From: Eleginops maclovinus
Taxonomy: Eukaryota; Chordata; Actinopteri; Perciformes; Eleginopidae
Direction: 5' to 3'
DNA: 64,000 nt
NCBI RefSeq assembly: GCF_036324505.1
Contig: NC_086358.1
Span: 3,464,868 to 3,528,867 of the forward strand
Made by a program: the position numbers and the translations under genes. Position 1 is the first letter of the stretch; each line of letters begins with the position of its first letter. Shown here in pieces: positions 12,858 through 25,250 of the stretch. Under the pieces are notes generated by a model that saw only the letters and a list, made by a program, of their open reading frames with translations, had not been told where the DNA came from and searched no databases.

Positions 12858-15509
12858 CAACAACATAATGCCTGTGAACAGCATCAGTGCCTCTGGCAAC
12901 CAATCCTCACCCACTTCCTCGTTCTCTTTGCCCAATGAATGTATGCAGTCGTCCAACGGCGTGGCGTGGGGGACGGCTGCCTCCCAGGGTCATCTCGCAG
13001 GAGGGGGTGCAGTAGCTGCAGTCGGGCCCCTGCTACAATCGCCCTCCTCACTTTCCAAAGCCTCCGCTGTGCCGGGGAGCCATGAAGCCAGTGGCCCCGT
13101 GGACGGCAGCAGCGGGATTCCAGGTGCCAACTTCAATCCAAATGCCAACCCTTCGGCCTGGCCAGCCCTGGTGCAGCAGGAGGGGGAAGGAGCTCCGTCT
13201 TCCTTCCATCACCAGGGCCCCGGAGGGTCCTTGTCTGCCAACAACCCTGCCTCCCTGGGCCTGGGAGGAGGCGGGGCAGTCGGGGTGCTGGGGGGTCACC
13301 CACCTTTATCTGTGAATCAATCAAGCACCCATCAGCGGCAACTTCACCAAATGCAATCCAGAGACCGAGAGATGGGTGGGGGGAAGTGGGACAGCGAATC
13401 AGCGGGACCAAAAATCGCCGGTGGGGGGGAAGGAATTGGGGGAGGAATGGACCGTGGAGGAGGCGAGATGAGTGGGGGAGACCACGGCCTCGCCTCCTCC
13501 TGGAGAGGCCAGTCTTCTTACCCTGCAGCTAACTCCAAAACGGGTGCCTCAAGGACTGATGGATGGGAGGGGGGCGGAGCTGGTGGATTCGGAGCTGCTG
13601 AAGGAGATAACGGAACCTCGAGTTGGGGGTATCCGAGTGCCACTAGTGGGGCGAGTGCTTGGGGTAGTGCTGGGAACAGCAGTCAAACCTCTGCGGTATC
13701 TCAGGGAGGGTGGGGGTCATCGGGAGTCGGAGGTGGAGGTGGAGGTGGAGATTGGGGAGGGAGTTCAGCTTCTGCTGCTAGTGGAGCTAATTTGGGAGGC
13801 GAGGGGGTCGGTGGAGTCTGCAGCAGTAACAGCAGCAGTAGTGGGGGCAGCACAGCCGGTAATCCCCCCGCCCCCCCTTCATCCTCCTCCTCATCCTCAG
13901 CAGCCGCCACTACTATGACCAGAGCTTGGGACAATCAGAAGGGGGAGGGTGAAACGGGGGAGTGGGGAGGTGGAGGACAGGGAGCACAGGGGGGATCCTC
14001 GTCCAGCGGCGGAAATTCCAGAAGTGGGAGCGGGCGAAGTCACAGTCGTCCTCTCCAACCTGCACCTAACGCTGAAGCTGCCTTACAGACCCTGCTCAGC
14101 CGGTCCGATCTGGACCCCCGGGTCCTGTCCAACACGGGCTGGGGCCAAACGCAGATCCGACAAAACACGTCCTGGGACTTTGAGGAGCACGGAGGGAAGA
14201 GTAAAAGTGGATCGTCGTCAGCTACGGCGAAACACGCCTCCTCCGCTCTCGGTGGTTCCTCTCAGTACTCGGGTGGACCCAGGACTCTAATCAATGAATC
14301 TACGGGGGGTCCGGGGGTCAATCCTTCCCTTGGTCCTTCCGCAGGGTCCTCCGGAGAGGGCTGGGAGAGCAGCAGCAACAGTAGCAGTAGTGGGGCCTCT
14401 CTTTCCGGGAGAGCCCCACCGCCACCTTCAGGCCACAACATGAGGAACCTTGGCGTCTCACAATCTGGGCCCACAGCGGGACCTGGGATGGGGTCCGGGG
14501 GAATGTCAGGACACAGCCAGCAGGGGAAGGCTACAGGCTGGGGGGGTGGGGGAGGAGGAGGAGGAGGAGGAGTAGGAGGAGGAGGAGGGATGGGAAGTGG
14601 GGATGGGCAGCAGGCTAAAGGCTGGGGGAGTGAGGAGTGGAGGGATGGCAGTAGAGGAGGAACTGGAGGAGGAACTGGAGGAGGAGGAGGAGGAGGAGGC
14701 TGGGGGGATCCTGGGCAACAGGGAGACCCGGCGAGTGCAGGCTGGGGAGGAAACAACAACAAGGAGGAGAAAGCAACAGGCGGGTGGAAAGAAATGGGAG
14801 GGAATGGAGGAGGGAGTGGGTGGGGTTCAGGACAGAAGGGGGGGCCAGGTAGGGACTGGGGAGAGCAACAGTCCAAATCAAATAGCGGAGGAGGATGGGA
14901 GGACGAGAGGAAGAGTGGAGGAGGAAACTCAGGTGGTGATTCGGGTTGGGGGAGCTGGGATGAAGGGGCTCCTCGGAGAAACTATGGAGGAGGGATGGGA
15001 GTCGGTGGCGGCGGTGGAATGGGAGGCTCCAAACCCCATCAGAGTTGGAGTGGAGGAAACAAAATGCACCAGATGCCAAACAGCCAGCCGGGCCCCGTCC
15101 CGCAGGCACAACTGCAGCAGCAACAATCACAGCCCCGCAATCAGCATCCTCAGAGAGCGATGGACCAAGGGGCCATGCAAGGGGGCGGTGGGAGAAAACC
15201 CATCTCCCAAGCCCCGAATCAGAACCAAAGCTCAGGCTGGACCTCGGGGCCCATCCCTGGCGGCACCGGAGGAGGAGGAGCAACAGCAGCAGCAGGAGGA
15301 GCAGATGCAGGAGGTGGATCTGAGCAGAGTGGCTGGGAGGAGCCGTCACCGCAGTCCATCAGCAGGAAGAATGAGATCGATGATGGAACATCAGCATGGG
15401 GAGACCCAACTCATTACAGCTACAAGCCCGTCAACCTGTGGGATAAGAACAGCGCCCCCGCCGGGCAGCAGCCACCACCGCATGACCAGCAGCCTAATGT
15501 GCAGGCTCA

Positions 15510-15553
<44 letters not shown>

Positions 15554-18187
15554 AGCAGCAACAACAACAACAACAACAACAACAGCAGCAGCAACAACAA
15601 CAACTGCAACAGCAGCAGCAGCAGCCGCAGCAACAGGCACCGCCAATACAGCATCAGCCTGCAAGACAAGCTGCAGGGCTCGGAAGCAACAGAGACTTCA
15701 ACCCTGCCCATGGACCTGCAAAAACTTCAGCTATTGGTAAGATAGTATTCAATCTGACCTTTTATAATGTCATCAAACTACATAAAGAAACAGTGGCGGC
15801 TCAGTTAAGGGTTTAGGATTAACCAACATGACGCTCCAGGTGGCTCCATCTCACCCTGTCTTCTGTGTGCAGGTCCGTCAGGTTGGGGTGGTAATTCTCC
15901 AGCTAGCCCTTCAGTAGACAACGGCACGACTGCGTGGGGAAAAACAAATGATGCCCCTACCGGCTGGGGAGACCCTGATGATGCTGGAGGGAAAACAACG
16001 GGCTGGGGAAACCCTTCTCCCAACCCCATCAAACCTGGTAAGAGAATCTAATGAAAACTAAAGATGATGCATTACATGTGAAACATTATCCTGCTTATTA
16101 AGAGACCAGTAGCAGAAAACACAGTGGTATTCACTCTGACGCCTTTCCTCCTACAGTTTCAAAGTCTATGCAAGAGGGCTGGGGGGATAAAGAGGTCTCT
16201 GTGGCGGCGTCACGTCACTCGAGCTGGGAGGATGAGGAGGAGGGAGGCGGCATGTGGAACAGCGCCGGATCCCAGGGCAGCGGCTCGTCTTGGGGGCAGG
16301 GAAGCAACGGGGGCTGGGGACAGAGCCACCAGGGGAAGAAGCCCAGCAGCAAGGTGGGTGGAGGAAATACATCTTGATAATAAAGGAAACAACAATATTT
16401 ATTTAAAAATCCTTGGGTCTTGCAAACCTTCCTAATCTGTCATTTCTCTTTTCAAACTCCTGTAGAACTTCATTGTTTGCTCATGTGATATTTGTTTCTT
16501 AGGGTCCAATGAAGCCAGGTGGAGGGGACTCCTGGATGAGTCCCATCAACAGACAGTTCTCCAACATGGGGCTTCTGGTAAGATCTATTATTTTTTAGAG
16601 TTTAATATCTGGTAATGTGATGTTAATTTCTTTTATTTAGAAGGTGAAACATGAAAATCCCTCTAAACCTAGATGCTGTGGTTTAGACTCTTTTTAGACA
16701 CTACTTCCTACATTACATTTATTCTGTGATTTATATCTGACAGAACGATGATCCCAGTGGCCAGAACATTGACTTGGCTCCGGGTTCCCTGCAGGAGAAG
16801 AAGATGGAAGCGGAGAAAAGAGCCATGGGGATGGGAATGAACATGAACATGAACATGAACGATTACAACGGAGACATGAGGAAGGTCGGGAGAGGAGGAG
16901 GAGGGATGGGTTATCGTCCACCTGGATCCAAAGAGGCAACACCTGGAGACGCTGGATCGTACTATGACAAGGTAACGCCTCACTGCCATCTTTATCGGCT
17001 TTTTGTCTTCTTTGTCTTTCTCGTCTAGATAACCTTTTGTCCTTTCTTACTATTCCATGTTGTGATTCTACCTTCTCTTCCTGATCTGCACCATTCCCTC
17101 CCTGTTTCAAACTTCCCCCACCCACCCCTTCACCTCCACTTAAATTGGTCTCCCATTGGCTTGTCACTGTGACAGACCATGCCTCTGACCAATCAGGATT
17201 GGTGCCTTGGGGAGGAGGGTCCTTGCTCTCTGTACTCACCACCCACTGTCTACAAGCCCCATTCCCTCTTCAACCACACTATTCCCTTTAGACAAGTAAG
17301 ATTACCTCTCCTCTTGTTTCTGTCCTGCCTTTTCTTTCTGTGGGTTCAGTGTACTTTAAGTTCTTGTGGATTTTGAAAGATAATCTCGCTATAAGAGTGG
17401 TGCAGGAATGAGTCCTCAAACCAGGAATTAGTTATCATTTTAGCACTTCTGGTTCCCTCGTCCAAAGGGCAAAAGGTATTCAGGAAAGTGCGTTGGTTTG
17501 AAGCAGGAAATAAGGCCTGTGGTTAACACAAGCTTATACCTGATCAGGTTTTGTTCTACGACGTGGCAAAATACCCCCCTGAAGCTTGTATGACTACAGC
17601 GTTTGCTATCAAGTGTCTAAGTCAGACGACTAAATGTCATCACACTAAACATTAGCCTTTAGCTTAGCGGTGGCTACGTGAAGTCATGTGACCGTGATGT
17701 AGTTCCTTTGTAGCCCAACATTAGCTCTTTACTTTGTGCTGATTTGTGTTAATATGTGGAGACTGTCCTGCTGAACAAGTATCATAAACCTTTGTTTGCC
17801 AAAGATCTTACTTTCTGCAATATTCTGAATTCCCATTGCTTTTGTCAGGGCACCAGTGCAATGCTTACCTCAGGGTCAGCCTACACATCCTCCCTGCACC
17901 GCTCTATTAAACCCCTGATCTGTCGTCCTCCAGTTTGTCGTGTTTTGTGTCGTCTGTACGTCTTGTCATGTACATTTCTCCACTGCTGTGCGTCCTGTCA
18001 TGGTTTAATTGTTACGTCTTCGATCACAGGGCGGTCACAGTATCTTCGGCAACAGCGGAGGGATGGCTCAGTCAAGACACCCGCCAAGTGTGCCACCCTT
18101 AAACCAGTCCCCAGGGATACGAGCGCAAGTGCCTCATCAGTTCCTGTCACCTCAGGTACCTTATCATTAATGAGATCAGTCTGTGTG

Positions 18188-18218
<31 letters not shown>

Positions 18219-18994
18219 CAGCATGATAGTTCTTGCTGTGCACACACAGACTTTCCCGTCAGACTTCTATTAACTGATAATAGAGCTTTAGATTAAAGAG
18301 AATTGTTGAACATATTTATCTATGCTATCATTTATAGATTTATCAGGATTAGTCAGACTTAAATAATCACAATATTCCAAGAAAACTACAATTGGTGCAT
18401 CTCTTTTATTCTGTGATCAGTATTCTTCACAGCTCTACGTATTTCACAAAGGAAGTTTGTGGGTTGGCTGACAGTGTTCAGCAGCGTTGGTTTTTAATCG
18501 AGTCATCTTCACAGTTTTATTTTTCTGCCAAGTAATCAATTTAAATAACCTGCAACATGGAAATGAGTTCAACTTGTTGCAATGCCTCCATTCCTGCAGC
18601 TCCTGTTGTTAGGATCGTCGTTTACCTCTACGTAGAGGGGAAATGTTTCAAGTTTCAAGGTTTTATTGGTCATATGCACAGCATATACAACGTATATGTT
18701 GGCAATGAAAATGTTATGTCCCATGCTCCTCCAACAGCTCAACATACATGGTGCAAATAAGATAAATAAAATAGTGCAAAAAGAGAGAAGAATATTTACA
18801 ATATCAACAATACAGATTTGAGGATGTGAAATATATACATATGTGGAATACATTGAGAGTATTTAAATACTTTACACTGTTGAATGAGGAGGTATGGACA
18901 GATGCATATATTACGTATAACAGATGTATATGGCAGATATGTATAATATATAGATATGTGTACTATAAACAGATATGTATGGCAGATGTGTATA

Positions 18995-19026
<32 letters not shown>

Positions 19027-22000
19027 GTGTACTATAAAAAGATGTGAGTAGACATTCACAGAGCTCAGGAGTTCAGCAGTCTTATAGCCTGTGGTATAAA
19101 ACTGTCTCTGAGTCTGGTGGTCTTGGTCCGGATGCTGCGGTACCGTCTGCCAGACGGCAGCAGACAGAACAGATTGTTGCTGGGGTGATGGGGGTCCTTT
19201 AATATCCTACCGGCTTCTTCCTCCACCGCTGGGTGTAGAGGTCCTCCATGGATGGCAGCTCCGTCCTGGTGATGTGCTGAGCAGTTTTCACCATCCTATG
19301 CTAATCGGGGGGTGGGAGCGCTAAGCTAATATGGTCGCTAGTGGTTACAGCACTGAAGCGTTTCTGTGGTAACAGGTGTGCTGTGTTTCTGGTCTCCAGG
19401 TGCCAGGCTCCGTGCTGAAGCAGATGCCACCGCCCAGCGGGAGCGTGGGGGGTGTCGGCGGCGTGGGAGGAGTGGCGGGAGTCGGGGGAGGTGTGTTCCC
19501 TCCACAGCTGTCTCCCCAGCATATTGCCATGCTCAGCAGCATCTACCCACCGCACATCCAGTTCCAGCTGGTGAGAATCAGCACCTACACATCTCTCAGT
19601 CATTGCAGAGGTCTGCTGAGGCCAGGGAGAAAGGGAGGAATTATGACGTCATTTCTCAGTCCGGCACAGTGTGGACACAATAATTAGAGAAACAGCTGGG
19701 TTTATGTCTACGACAGAAGATGTGTAGCTTTTTTGCAGACTTTACATCATGAGGGAGCTCATACCATCAGAAGTCTTAATTTTAATTCCACAACTGTCAA
19801 ATAAAACATGAACACTTTGTGATAAAGATACAGAATCTCTTCCTGGTAAAACTAAACTAAAAACAGCATAAATCCACACCAGCTGCGACCATGTATGCAA
19901 ATGCATCCACACGCTTGGAGAAACGAAAGCATTCTTGTGGTGTCTGACCACGTGGGACTGTCATTGAACATCTTGAAAATTTGATTTGCATCTCACTCGT
20001 CTTGTTTCGGTTTGTCCGTGTTTATTCAGGCCTGTCAGCTCCTCCTCCAGCAGCAGCAGCAGCCTCAGCAGACGCCACAGCAGCTGCTGCAGAACCAGAG
20101 GAAGTTTCCACCAAATGTGCGGCAGCAGGCTGACCCTCAACAGGTAAACATTGAACTCACTCCTCTTATCAGTTCTCAACTTCCTCCTTCCAGCTGCTGA
20201 CTTGGTTTTGTCGTCTCCCCTCAGCTGGCCCGGATCATGGCGATGCTGCAGCAGCAGAGGCAGCAGCAGCAGCAGCAGGTCGGAGGTTTAGGCGGCAGCT
20301 CCAAACTCTCCCCCTCCCATCACGGTGGGGTTGGCGGTCCCAAACTGCCCGGGGCCGACTCCCTGCCCCATCCTGGCCTGGCTGCATCTGTGGCTGACCT
20401 ACACCAGAAAAACCTCGGACCTTATTCCGGTGAGTGCTTATTTACAGAATATTATTTATTAAAAACACATGTTGTGTATTTTCCTTTTCTAAATTTCAAA
20501 GGTTAAAGTTGCAATGTGTAAGACACAGCCAGGTTTTTAGTTAAAAACTTTGAAAAAATGTACTTTCACCATGGCTGCGTAGTCCATTGATTTGATTGAA
20601 ACAGTTGTACAACTAATATCATAATCTCTTATTGCCCGTCTGATCGTTGGCTTTGTTTTATTTCTGTTGATGAATTTAGAGAAGGTTGCAATTTTATTTA
20701 TCTGAGCCAGCAGCTGTTTCCATCATTTGGAGAGACGTAACCCTCTGTTTGGGTCTCTGTGAGTAGGCTTTGGTTCTGGGGTGAACCTCCCGGGTCTGGA
20801 CCTGGGCGGCTCTGTGGTGGGGGGTCCTATGAAGGACCTGGGGATCCAGCAGTCCCGCTTCAAATGGATGATGGAGGGCCACTCGTCCCCGGACACCTCC
20901 TCACCTGAGAACGCATTCCACAAAAACGGTGAGATCCCTCTCTTTGTTGAGTGGCTTTGACGAGACCTGATATGAAGGCACGCTGAGGCAGGATCTGCGA
21001 ATAGATCAGAGGAGAAGTCGCACATTGATTTAAAACCATCTGTTCTTCAGTGATGTGTCAAACATTTTCACCACCACACAGGTCCCGTCCCCCCTATGAA
21101 GATGCCGGGGGGTTCGCCCTACTCTCAGTACGACATGATGGTTGGAGACGGGCTGGGAGACAACTGGCATCGCACCCCCGGAAACAAGATGGGCCCGAAG
21201 CCCCCCCCCACGCCCAGCTGGCCCCCTGGTGAGTTATTAAAGTCGGAGAGATAACCTGAGCTAAAGGATCCCACAGGGTTAAACAATAGGTAGAGATGGA
21301 CCAGTCAGTAAGGGTAATAGTGCTTTGTTAAAACTGACTTTAAAGAACCACTTGTGTGTTTCCTCTTCAGAGTTCCAGCCGGGTGTTCCCTGGAAGGGGA
21401 TCGACCGGGTCGACCCTGATACTGACCCCTACATGACCCCAGGGAGCATGATGGGAAACGCAGTGTCCCCCAACCTTAATGATAGTGAGCACCAGTTGTT
21501 ACAAGACAATACTGGTGAGCGTCTCACTTTCTTATTGTATTTACAGAGTTTGATTGCACCATATCCAGCAGATGGGTGGTTTAGCTTCTTGATTTGATTG
21601 TTTGCTATAAACAATTGTACTTCAAGCAAACAAACAAGTATCCCTAGTTCTGAATGAGTGACTAACAAAGTTGTTTGTCTGTTTTGCAGATTCCACCCCT
21701 CCCCTCAACACCTTGCTGCCTTCACCTGGTGCCTGGCCCTACAGTGCCTCAGACAGTCCCCTCAACAACGCACACAACTCAGGTAACCTCTCACTCATTC
21801 TGCTGTATTTCACTCCCAGTATAAAACCCCTGCAGAGCCTCATTGACTGTTCTGTCCTCCTGCAGCAAAGTACACAGACTACAAGACCAGCTGGCCCCCA
21901 GAGCCCATCGGACACAAGTCCTGGAAAGCTAACCGTGGCAGCAGCCAGATGTCCCAGATGTCCCAGATGTCCCGCATACCTCCAGGCCTCGCCAGCCAAA

Positions 22001-23495
22001 AGCAGCCATCGCCTTCCCCCTGGTCCGGAGGAGCACCTCGCCTGGCAGGCCGCGGCTGGGGCGGCGGCTCGAGCTCCACTGGTAATGTCCCGACGCTTTT
22101 AGCATGTTTATTTCATGCTGTCCCTTGCTTGTTGAAACATCTGATTTAAAATGTTCACAGGAAGTAAATCAACTGTAGAAAGAACTCGGCGCTCTTTGGA
22201 ACTGAAGTATCCATTTATATTTGATTTGTAAGAGTATAAAAAAGCCTCCGTGGAAGCACTAGGAAAAGTAATTCATCATTTATTACATTTGAGAAGCCGA
22301 GAGGGAAAGCAGATGTGTTTACAGGGAATGTGGAAAACTCTCATTCACATTTCCTGTTTGTTCTCTTTTTCCGTCTGTAGCCTCGACCTGGAGTGACGGC
22401 AGCTCCCGGGAAAGCTGCTGGTTGGTGCTCAGCAACCTCACACCGCAGGTAAACACACTCACTCACACACACACACACACACTTTACAAAAACAACTGCT
22501 GAAATGCTGTGAGGGAAGGGCGAGCAAAATTCAATTCATGAGTTTAGGGGCTATGCAAATGCAGCTAAAGATTAGCCCCTAACCCTGTAAAGAATAGTCT
22601 CATCTCCAAATCCAAGAGAAGTCTCTGCCCAAATATCCGCTGACCTGCTGAATCCCTACGAATTATAAACTATTGTCCATCTTGTGTTCCTGCAGATCGA
22701 CGGCTCCACTCTTCGCACCATCTGCATGCAGCACGGCCCTCTGCTGACCTTTCACCTCGGCCTGACGCAGGGCACCGCTCTGATTCGCTACAGCTCCAAA
22801 CAGGAGGCCGCCAAGGCCCAGAGCGCGCTCCACATGTAAGACTAGAGTGTTCTAGTGTATTTTGCACATTTGAGTTGTCCAGAAATATTTGTTTATTTGA
22901 CGCCGCACACCATGAAAGAGATACTGACAGACCTTTTTTCTGCATTAGGTGTGTTCTGGGGAACACCACCATCTTGGCGGAGTTTGTGAGCGAGGAGGAT
23001 GTGGCTCGCTACATTGCACATTCCCAGGCAGGAGGAGGAGGCAGTAACGGAGGAGGAGGAAACGCTGCCAACTCTTCAGGCTCCGGGCCCACAGCCTCCT
23101 CAGCTGTGGGGGCCAACGGTAACGGAGGAAGCTGCGATAGAAGTGGTGGAGGAGGTGGAGGCAGTAACGGAGGAGAAGGAGGAGGAACAGCAGGAAATGG
23201 AGGCACGGCTTCCAGCTCCGGGTGGCAGAGTCTGGACAGCACAGGCAGCTCATCGGACCAGACCTCCACCCAGGGGCCCGGGTTGGGCGTCTTCTCCCAG
23301 TGGAGCAGCAACGGGACCGTGGTGGGCGGGGCCGGAGGCGTGGAGGCCGGAAGGCAGGGTCTGTGGGGGGGGATGAGCGGGCCCGGGTATCCCAGCACCA
23401 GCCTCTGGGGGTCCCCGGCCATGGAAGATCGTCACCAGATGGGCAGCCCCGCCTCACTGCTGCCGGGGGACCTGCTGGGCGGGGGGGGCGACTGA
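10020..23495 (+). CDS. tnrc6b: tnrc6b, GW182-family miRNA silencing scaffold (spliced CDS)
   Basis: Scaffold protein that binds Argonaute through Gly-Trp repeats and recruits PABPC and the CCR4-NOT/PAN2-PAN3 deadenylases in the cytoplasm (family knowledge). Exons read here: 10020-10076, 11041-11062, 11543-12013, 12593-15736, 15873-16037, 16157-16353, 16503-16577, 16744-16971, optional 17176-17295, 18030-18155, 19400-19570, 20030-20143, 20225-20429, 20767-20928, 21082-21228, 21371-21514, 21690-21782, 21866-22081, 22381-22448, 22696-22835, 22949-23495. All junctions are GT-AG and in phase, giving 2163 residues (2203 with the cassette), against roughly 1830 in human TNRC6B. The start [14 protein letters not shown] is the family's basic N-terminus. 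Then come the [20 protein letters not shown] block (exon 4), a very long GW/Gly/Ser-rich exon, a 32-residue Gln tract (about 1156-1187), a PAM2-like block around residue 1760 ([14 protein letters not shown], split between 21228 and 21371), an RRM (about 1923-2000) and the conserved end [22 protein letters not shown]6B rather than A or C is supported by several block matches recalled from human TNRC6B. Confidence 0.95.
12593..15736 (+). CDS. tnrc6b: tnrc6b giant exon: Argonaute-binding GW-rich region
   Basis: A single 3144-nt exon (phase 1 to phase 1) encoding residues of about 184-1231. It opens with the conserved NYANSMWG ... [16 protein letters not shown] block and later carries [33 protein letters not shown] and [13 protein letters not shown], each with a clear counterpart in vertebrate TNRC6B. 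More than fifteen GW/WG dipeptides are scattered through it. Between them lie long Gly and Ser runs built on GGA/GGT/AGC codons and a Gln tract at 15508-15603. The Gly-rich filler accounts for most of the extra length over the mammalian protein. The low complexity also opens long shadow reading frames on both strands. Confidence 0.95.
15508..15651 (+). repeat. tnrc6b: Polyglutamine CAG/CAA tract in tnrc6b
   Basis: Thirty-two consecutive Gln codons (15508-15603), then Leu, six Gln, Pro and three Gln. The longest pure run is eight CAG (15508-15531); after it CAA blocks alternate with CAG blocks. CAA interruptions usually lower slippage instability, but the tract length is likely to vary between individuals (inference). 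The gene family name refers to such trinucleotide repeats. Confidence 0.95.
17176..17295 (+). CDS. tnrc6b: tnrc6b cassette exon, 120 nt, in phase
   Basis: Flanked by a GACAG acceptor and a GTAAG donor, exactly 40 codons, phase 0 at both ends and without a stop, so it can be included or skipped between the exon ending at 16971 and the one starting at 18030. It encodes [18 protein letters not shown] followed by a Ser/Pro/Tyr stretch. This resembles a segment I recall from mammalian TNRC6B at the same place (NQDGCLGDEAPCS), which argues that the exon is real. Whether it is constitutive or alternative cannot be read from DNA. Confidence 0.8.
18188..18216 (+). repeat. (CA)n microsatellite in tnrc6b intron
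   Basis: About 14 CA units, 33 nt after the donor at 18155. Confidence 0.9.
18640..19300. repeat. Dispersed repeat R2, longer copy in tnrc6b intron
   Basis: Starts TTTCAAGTTTCAAGGTTTTAT, carries an AT-rich middle with ATATAT at 18988-19016 and ends in the CTGTCTCTGAGTCTGGTGG...GGATGGCAGCTCCGTCCTGG block. The same block is at 4820-4980, and a left-end-like piece (ATCAGGTTTATTACCAAGTA) is at 29918. It is probably retroelement-derived; the class is not certain. Confidence 0.65.
22381..23495 (+). CDS. tnrc6b: tnrc6b RRM and C-terminal silencing-domain exons
   Basis: Three exons (22381-22448, 22696-22835, 22949-23495) encode the RRM-like fold beginning [19 protein letters not shown] and running to [21 protein letters not shown] Gly/Ser/Asn-rich linker follows, then the conserved tail [20 protein letters not shown]. 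In this family the region after PAM2 recruits deadenylases; the RRM itself lacks canonical RNP aromatic residues in known members (family knowledge). The stop TGA is at 23493-23495. Confidence 0.95.
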
Positions 23496-25250
23496 CACAT
23501 TTTTAAGTTGTGATGTCACACTCTGTATTTATTTACATGTAGAGATGACATGAATAAAAGCTACATTGGTCACCCAGCAGTCAAACTACACACACATTCG
23601 TTAAGCCGCTTTAACTTTAAATGAAGACAACAGTAAAACTTGAACTTGGAAATCCATTCATCTCTGTAACTGGATAGCTCTTCGGTCTTTTTACTCCAAA
23701 TCCCATTGTTCAGAGACCCGATCACTCAGGCATGCACTGTAGACAGGCTCAGCCAGAGTCGTACAAGTTTAGCTATTGCTGTTTTTAGTGTGCCACAATT
23801 TACTTTCTTTTGTATTACTATGTAATCTCAAAAAAACAAAAATGTCAGACTTGCAGACTGAGCCCTCATAGACCTGGCTGGCGTTCTTCAAAGTTCTCAT
23901 GTTCGGAGGGGAAGGATCTGGAGTTTGTAGAGGAAATTTTTTGGGGGCACAGCGCCACACTACTGAGTCAAACGGACGATCAGCAAAGAGAAGAAGAGCG
24001 TCTTTTTTTAAGTAGGTACCGACACCTTGGTGGAAATATGCCATCAACATGGGACCCAGGGTAAAAAAAAAAAAAATCAAAACAGAAACAACATTAGCCA
24101 AACTTGCACTATATGCCTCTGGGTTTGTTGTTGACACATCCGCCACAGATCCCTCCATTCTTTTTGAAACAGAGCTACAAAACAGGACGACTTAATGTTA
24201 CAACAGCAGTGGCCTTGGCTCACAACCAGCGGCCACGTCAGCAGCCTTCACACCGTTCATCAGTTCCACACTGCTCTTATATTTGACAAGCAAAATTGTA
24301 TCTCCTCATTGATGTACGTCGAGTGTTCATCTTTATTTTCTGTTTCTGTTTTAAAAGAAAAATGTGAGAAACTTTGTGGAAATTCAAAGATGTCCTCTTT
24401 TTTTTTTGCCCTTCAAACACTGACCTCGCTATTGTATTTTTTCTTACTCGAGAAATCAAGTTGGTTATTATTATATATTGTCATGATGTTAATGATGACT
24501 CCGATCACTTATTTACTCGCTGTACAAGGTGCCCTCCTGCCTGCCTGTGTGTGCATGAAAGGAGTGATGACAGTATGACCGAATGGAGGAGGATGTGATG
24601 AAGATGATGATGATGGTGATATCGGGAGTGTCTGTGTTATTGCTACAATGTTGAATGTTTTTTTTTTCTTTCTTGTCCATGAGATTCATGGTGTGTGCGT
24701 GTGCGTGTGTGCGTGCGCTCTTGAACACTTATTCTGCTCCGGTCAGGGAAGTGAATTAATCTGACGGCTTACATTTGAGAGAAAGTGTGTGTGTGTGAGT
24801 GTGTGTACATGTGCTCGACTGTTTGGATATTGTAATAGCTAAAAAGTTCAAAAACATTGGCACTATTGCATACGTCTCTTAAGTTTTTCGTGCATTTTTT
24901 TTTAGCAGCATTTCGTTCCTGTTTGTATTTTTCTTTTTTTTTCTGCCAATTGCAATAAGAGAATATTTTGTTTTTAAGACGAAGTAACCAACTGAAGGCA
25001 TTTCTATTAAAAATGCCAAATCCTACCATACCAAGCTGAGCTGGAACAGTGTTTTACAGACACGTTAAAGACATTACCTGTGATGTTTTACTGTTTTTCT
25101 TTTTGTTTTGTTATGTATCAATTTAAATTAAGTCAGTCTTTATTATCACTCCTGTTCAGGATGTTTTCATTTATTTCAGATGTTACAAAAAGGAGAGGAA
25201 ATTAATTTAAAGCAGAAAAGAACAAGATAATAAAGGTTGAATTGAAGTCT
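23496..25250 (+). other. tnrc6b: tnrc6b 3' UTR
   Basis: No coding signal after the TGA. AATAAA hexamers occur at 23553 (proximal) and 25229 (distal, followed by T-rich/GT-rich sequence), so either a short or a 1.75-kb 3' UTR is possible. The segment contains T-rich tracts and short GT runs (24690-24810). Confidence 0.6.

Noticed and set aside
14262..15349. Long minus-strand frames (204 and 244 codons) opposite the same exon
   Set aside because: They consist of Pro/Leu/Ser runs that mirror the GGA/AGC repeats; no start context, splice sites or family similarity.
14597..15745. A 382-codon plus-strand frame overlapping the tnrc6b giant exon
   Set aside because: It is the +1 shadow of Gly/Ser/Gln repeat codons (giving Glu/Arg/Ser runs), with no conserved blocks, while the tnrc6b frame matches known protein throughout.
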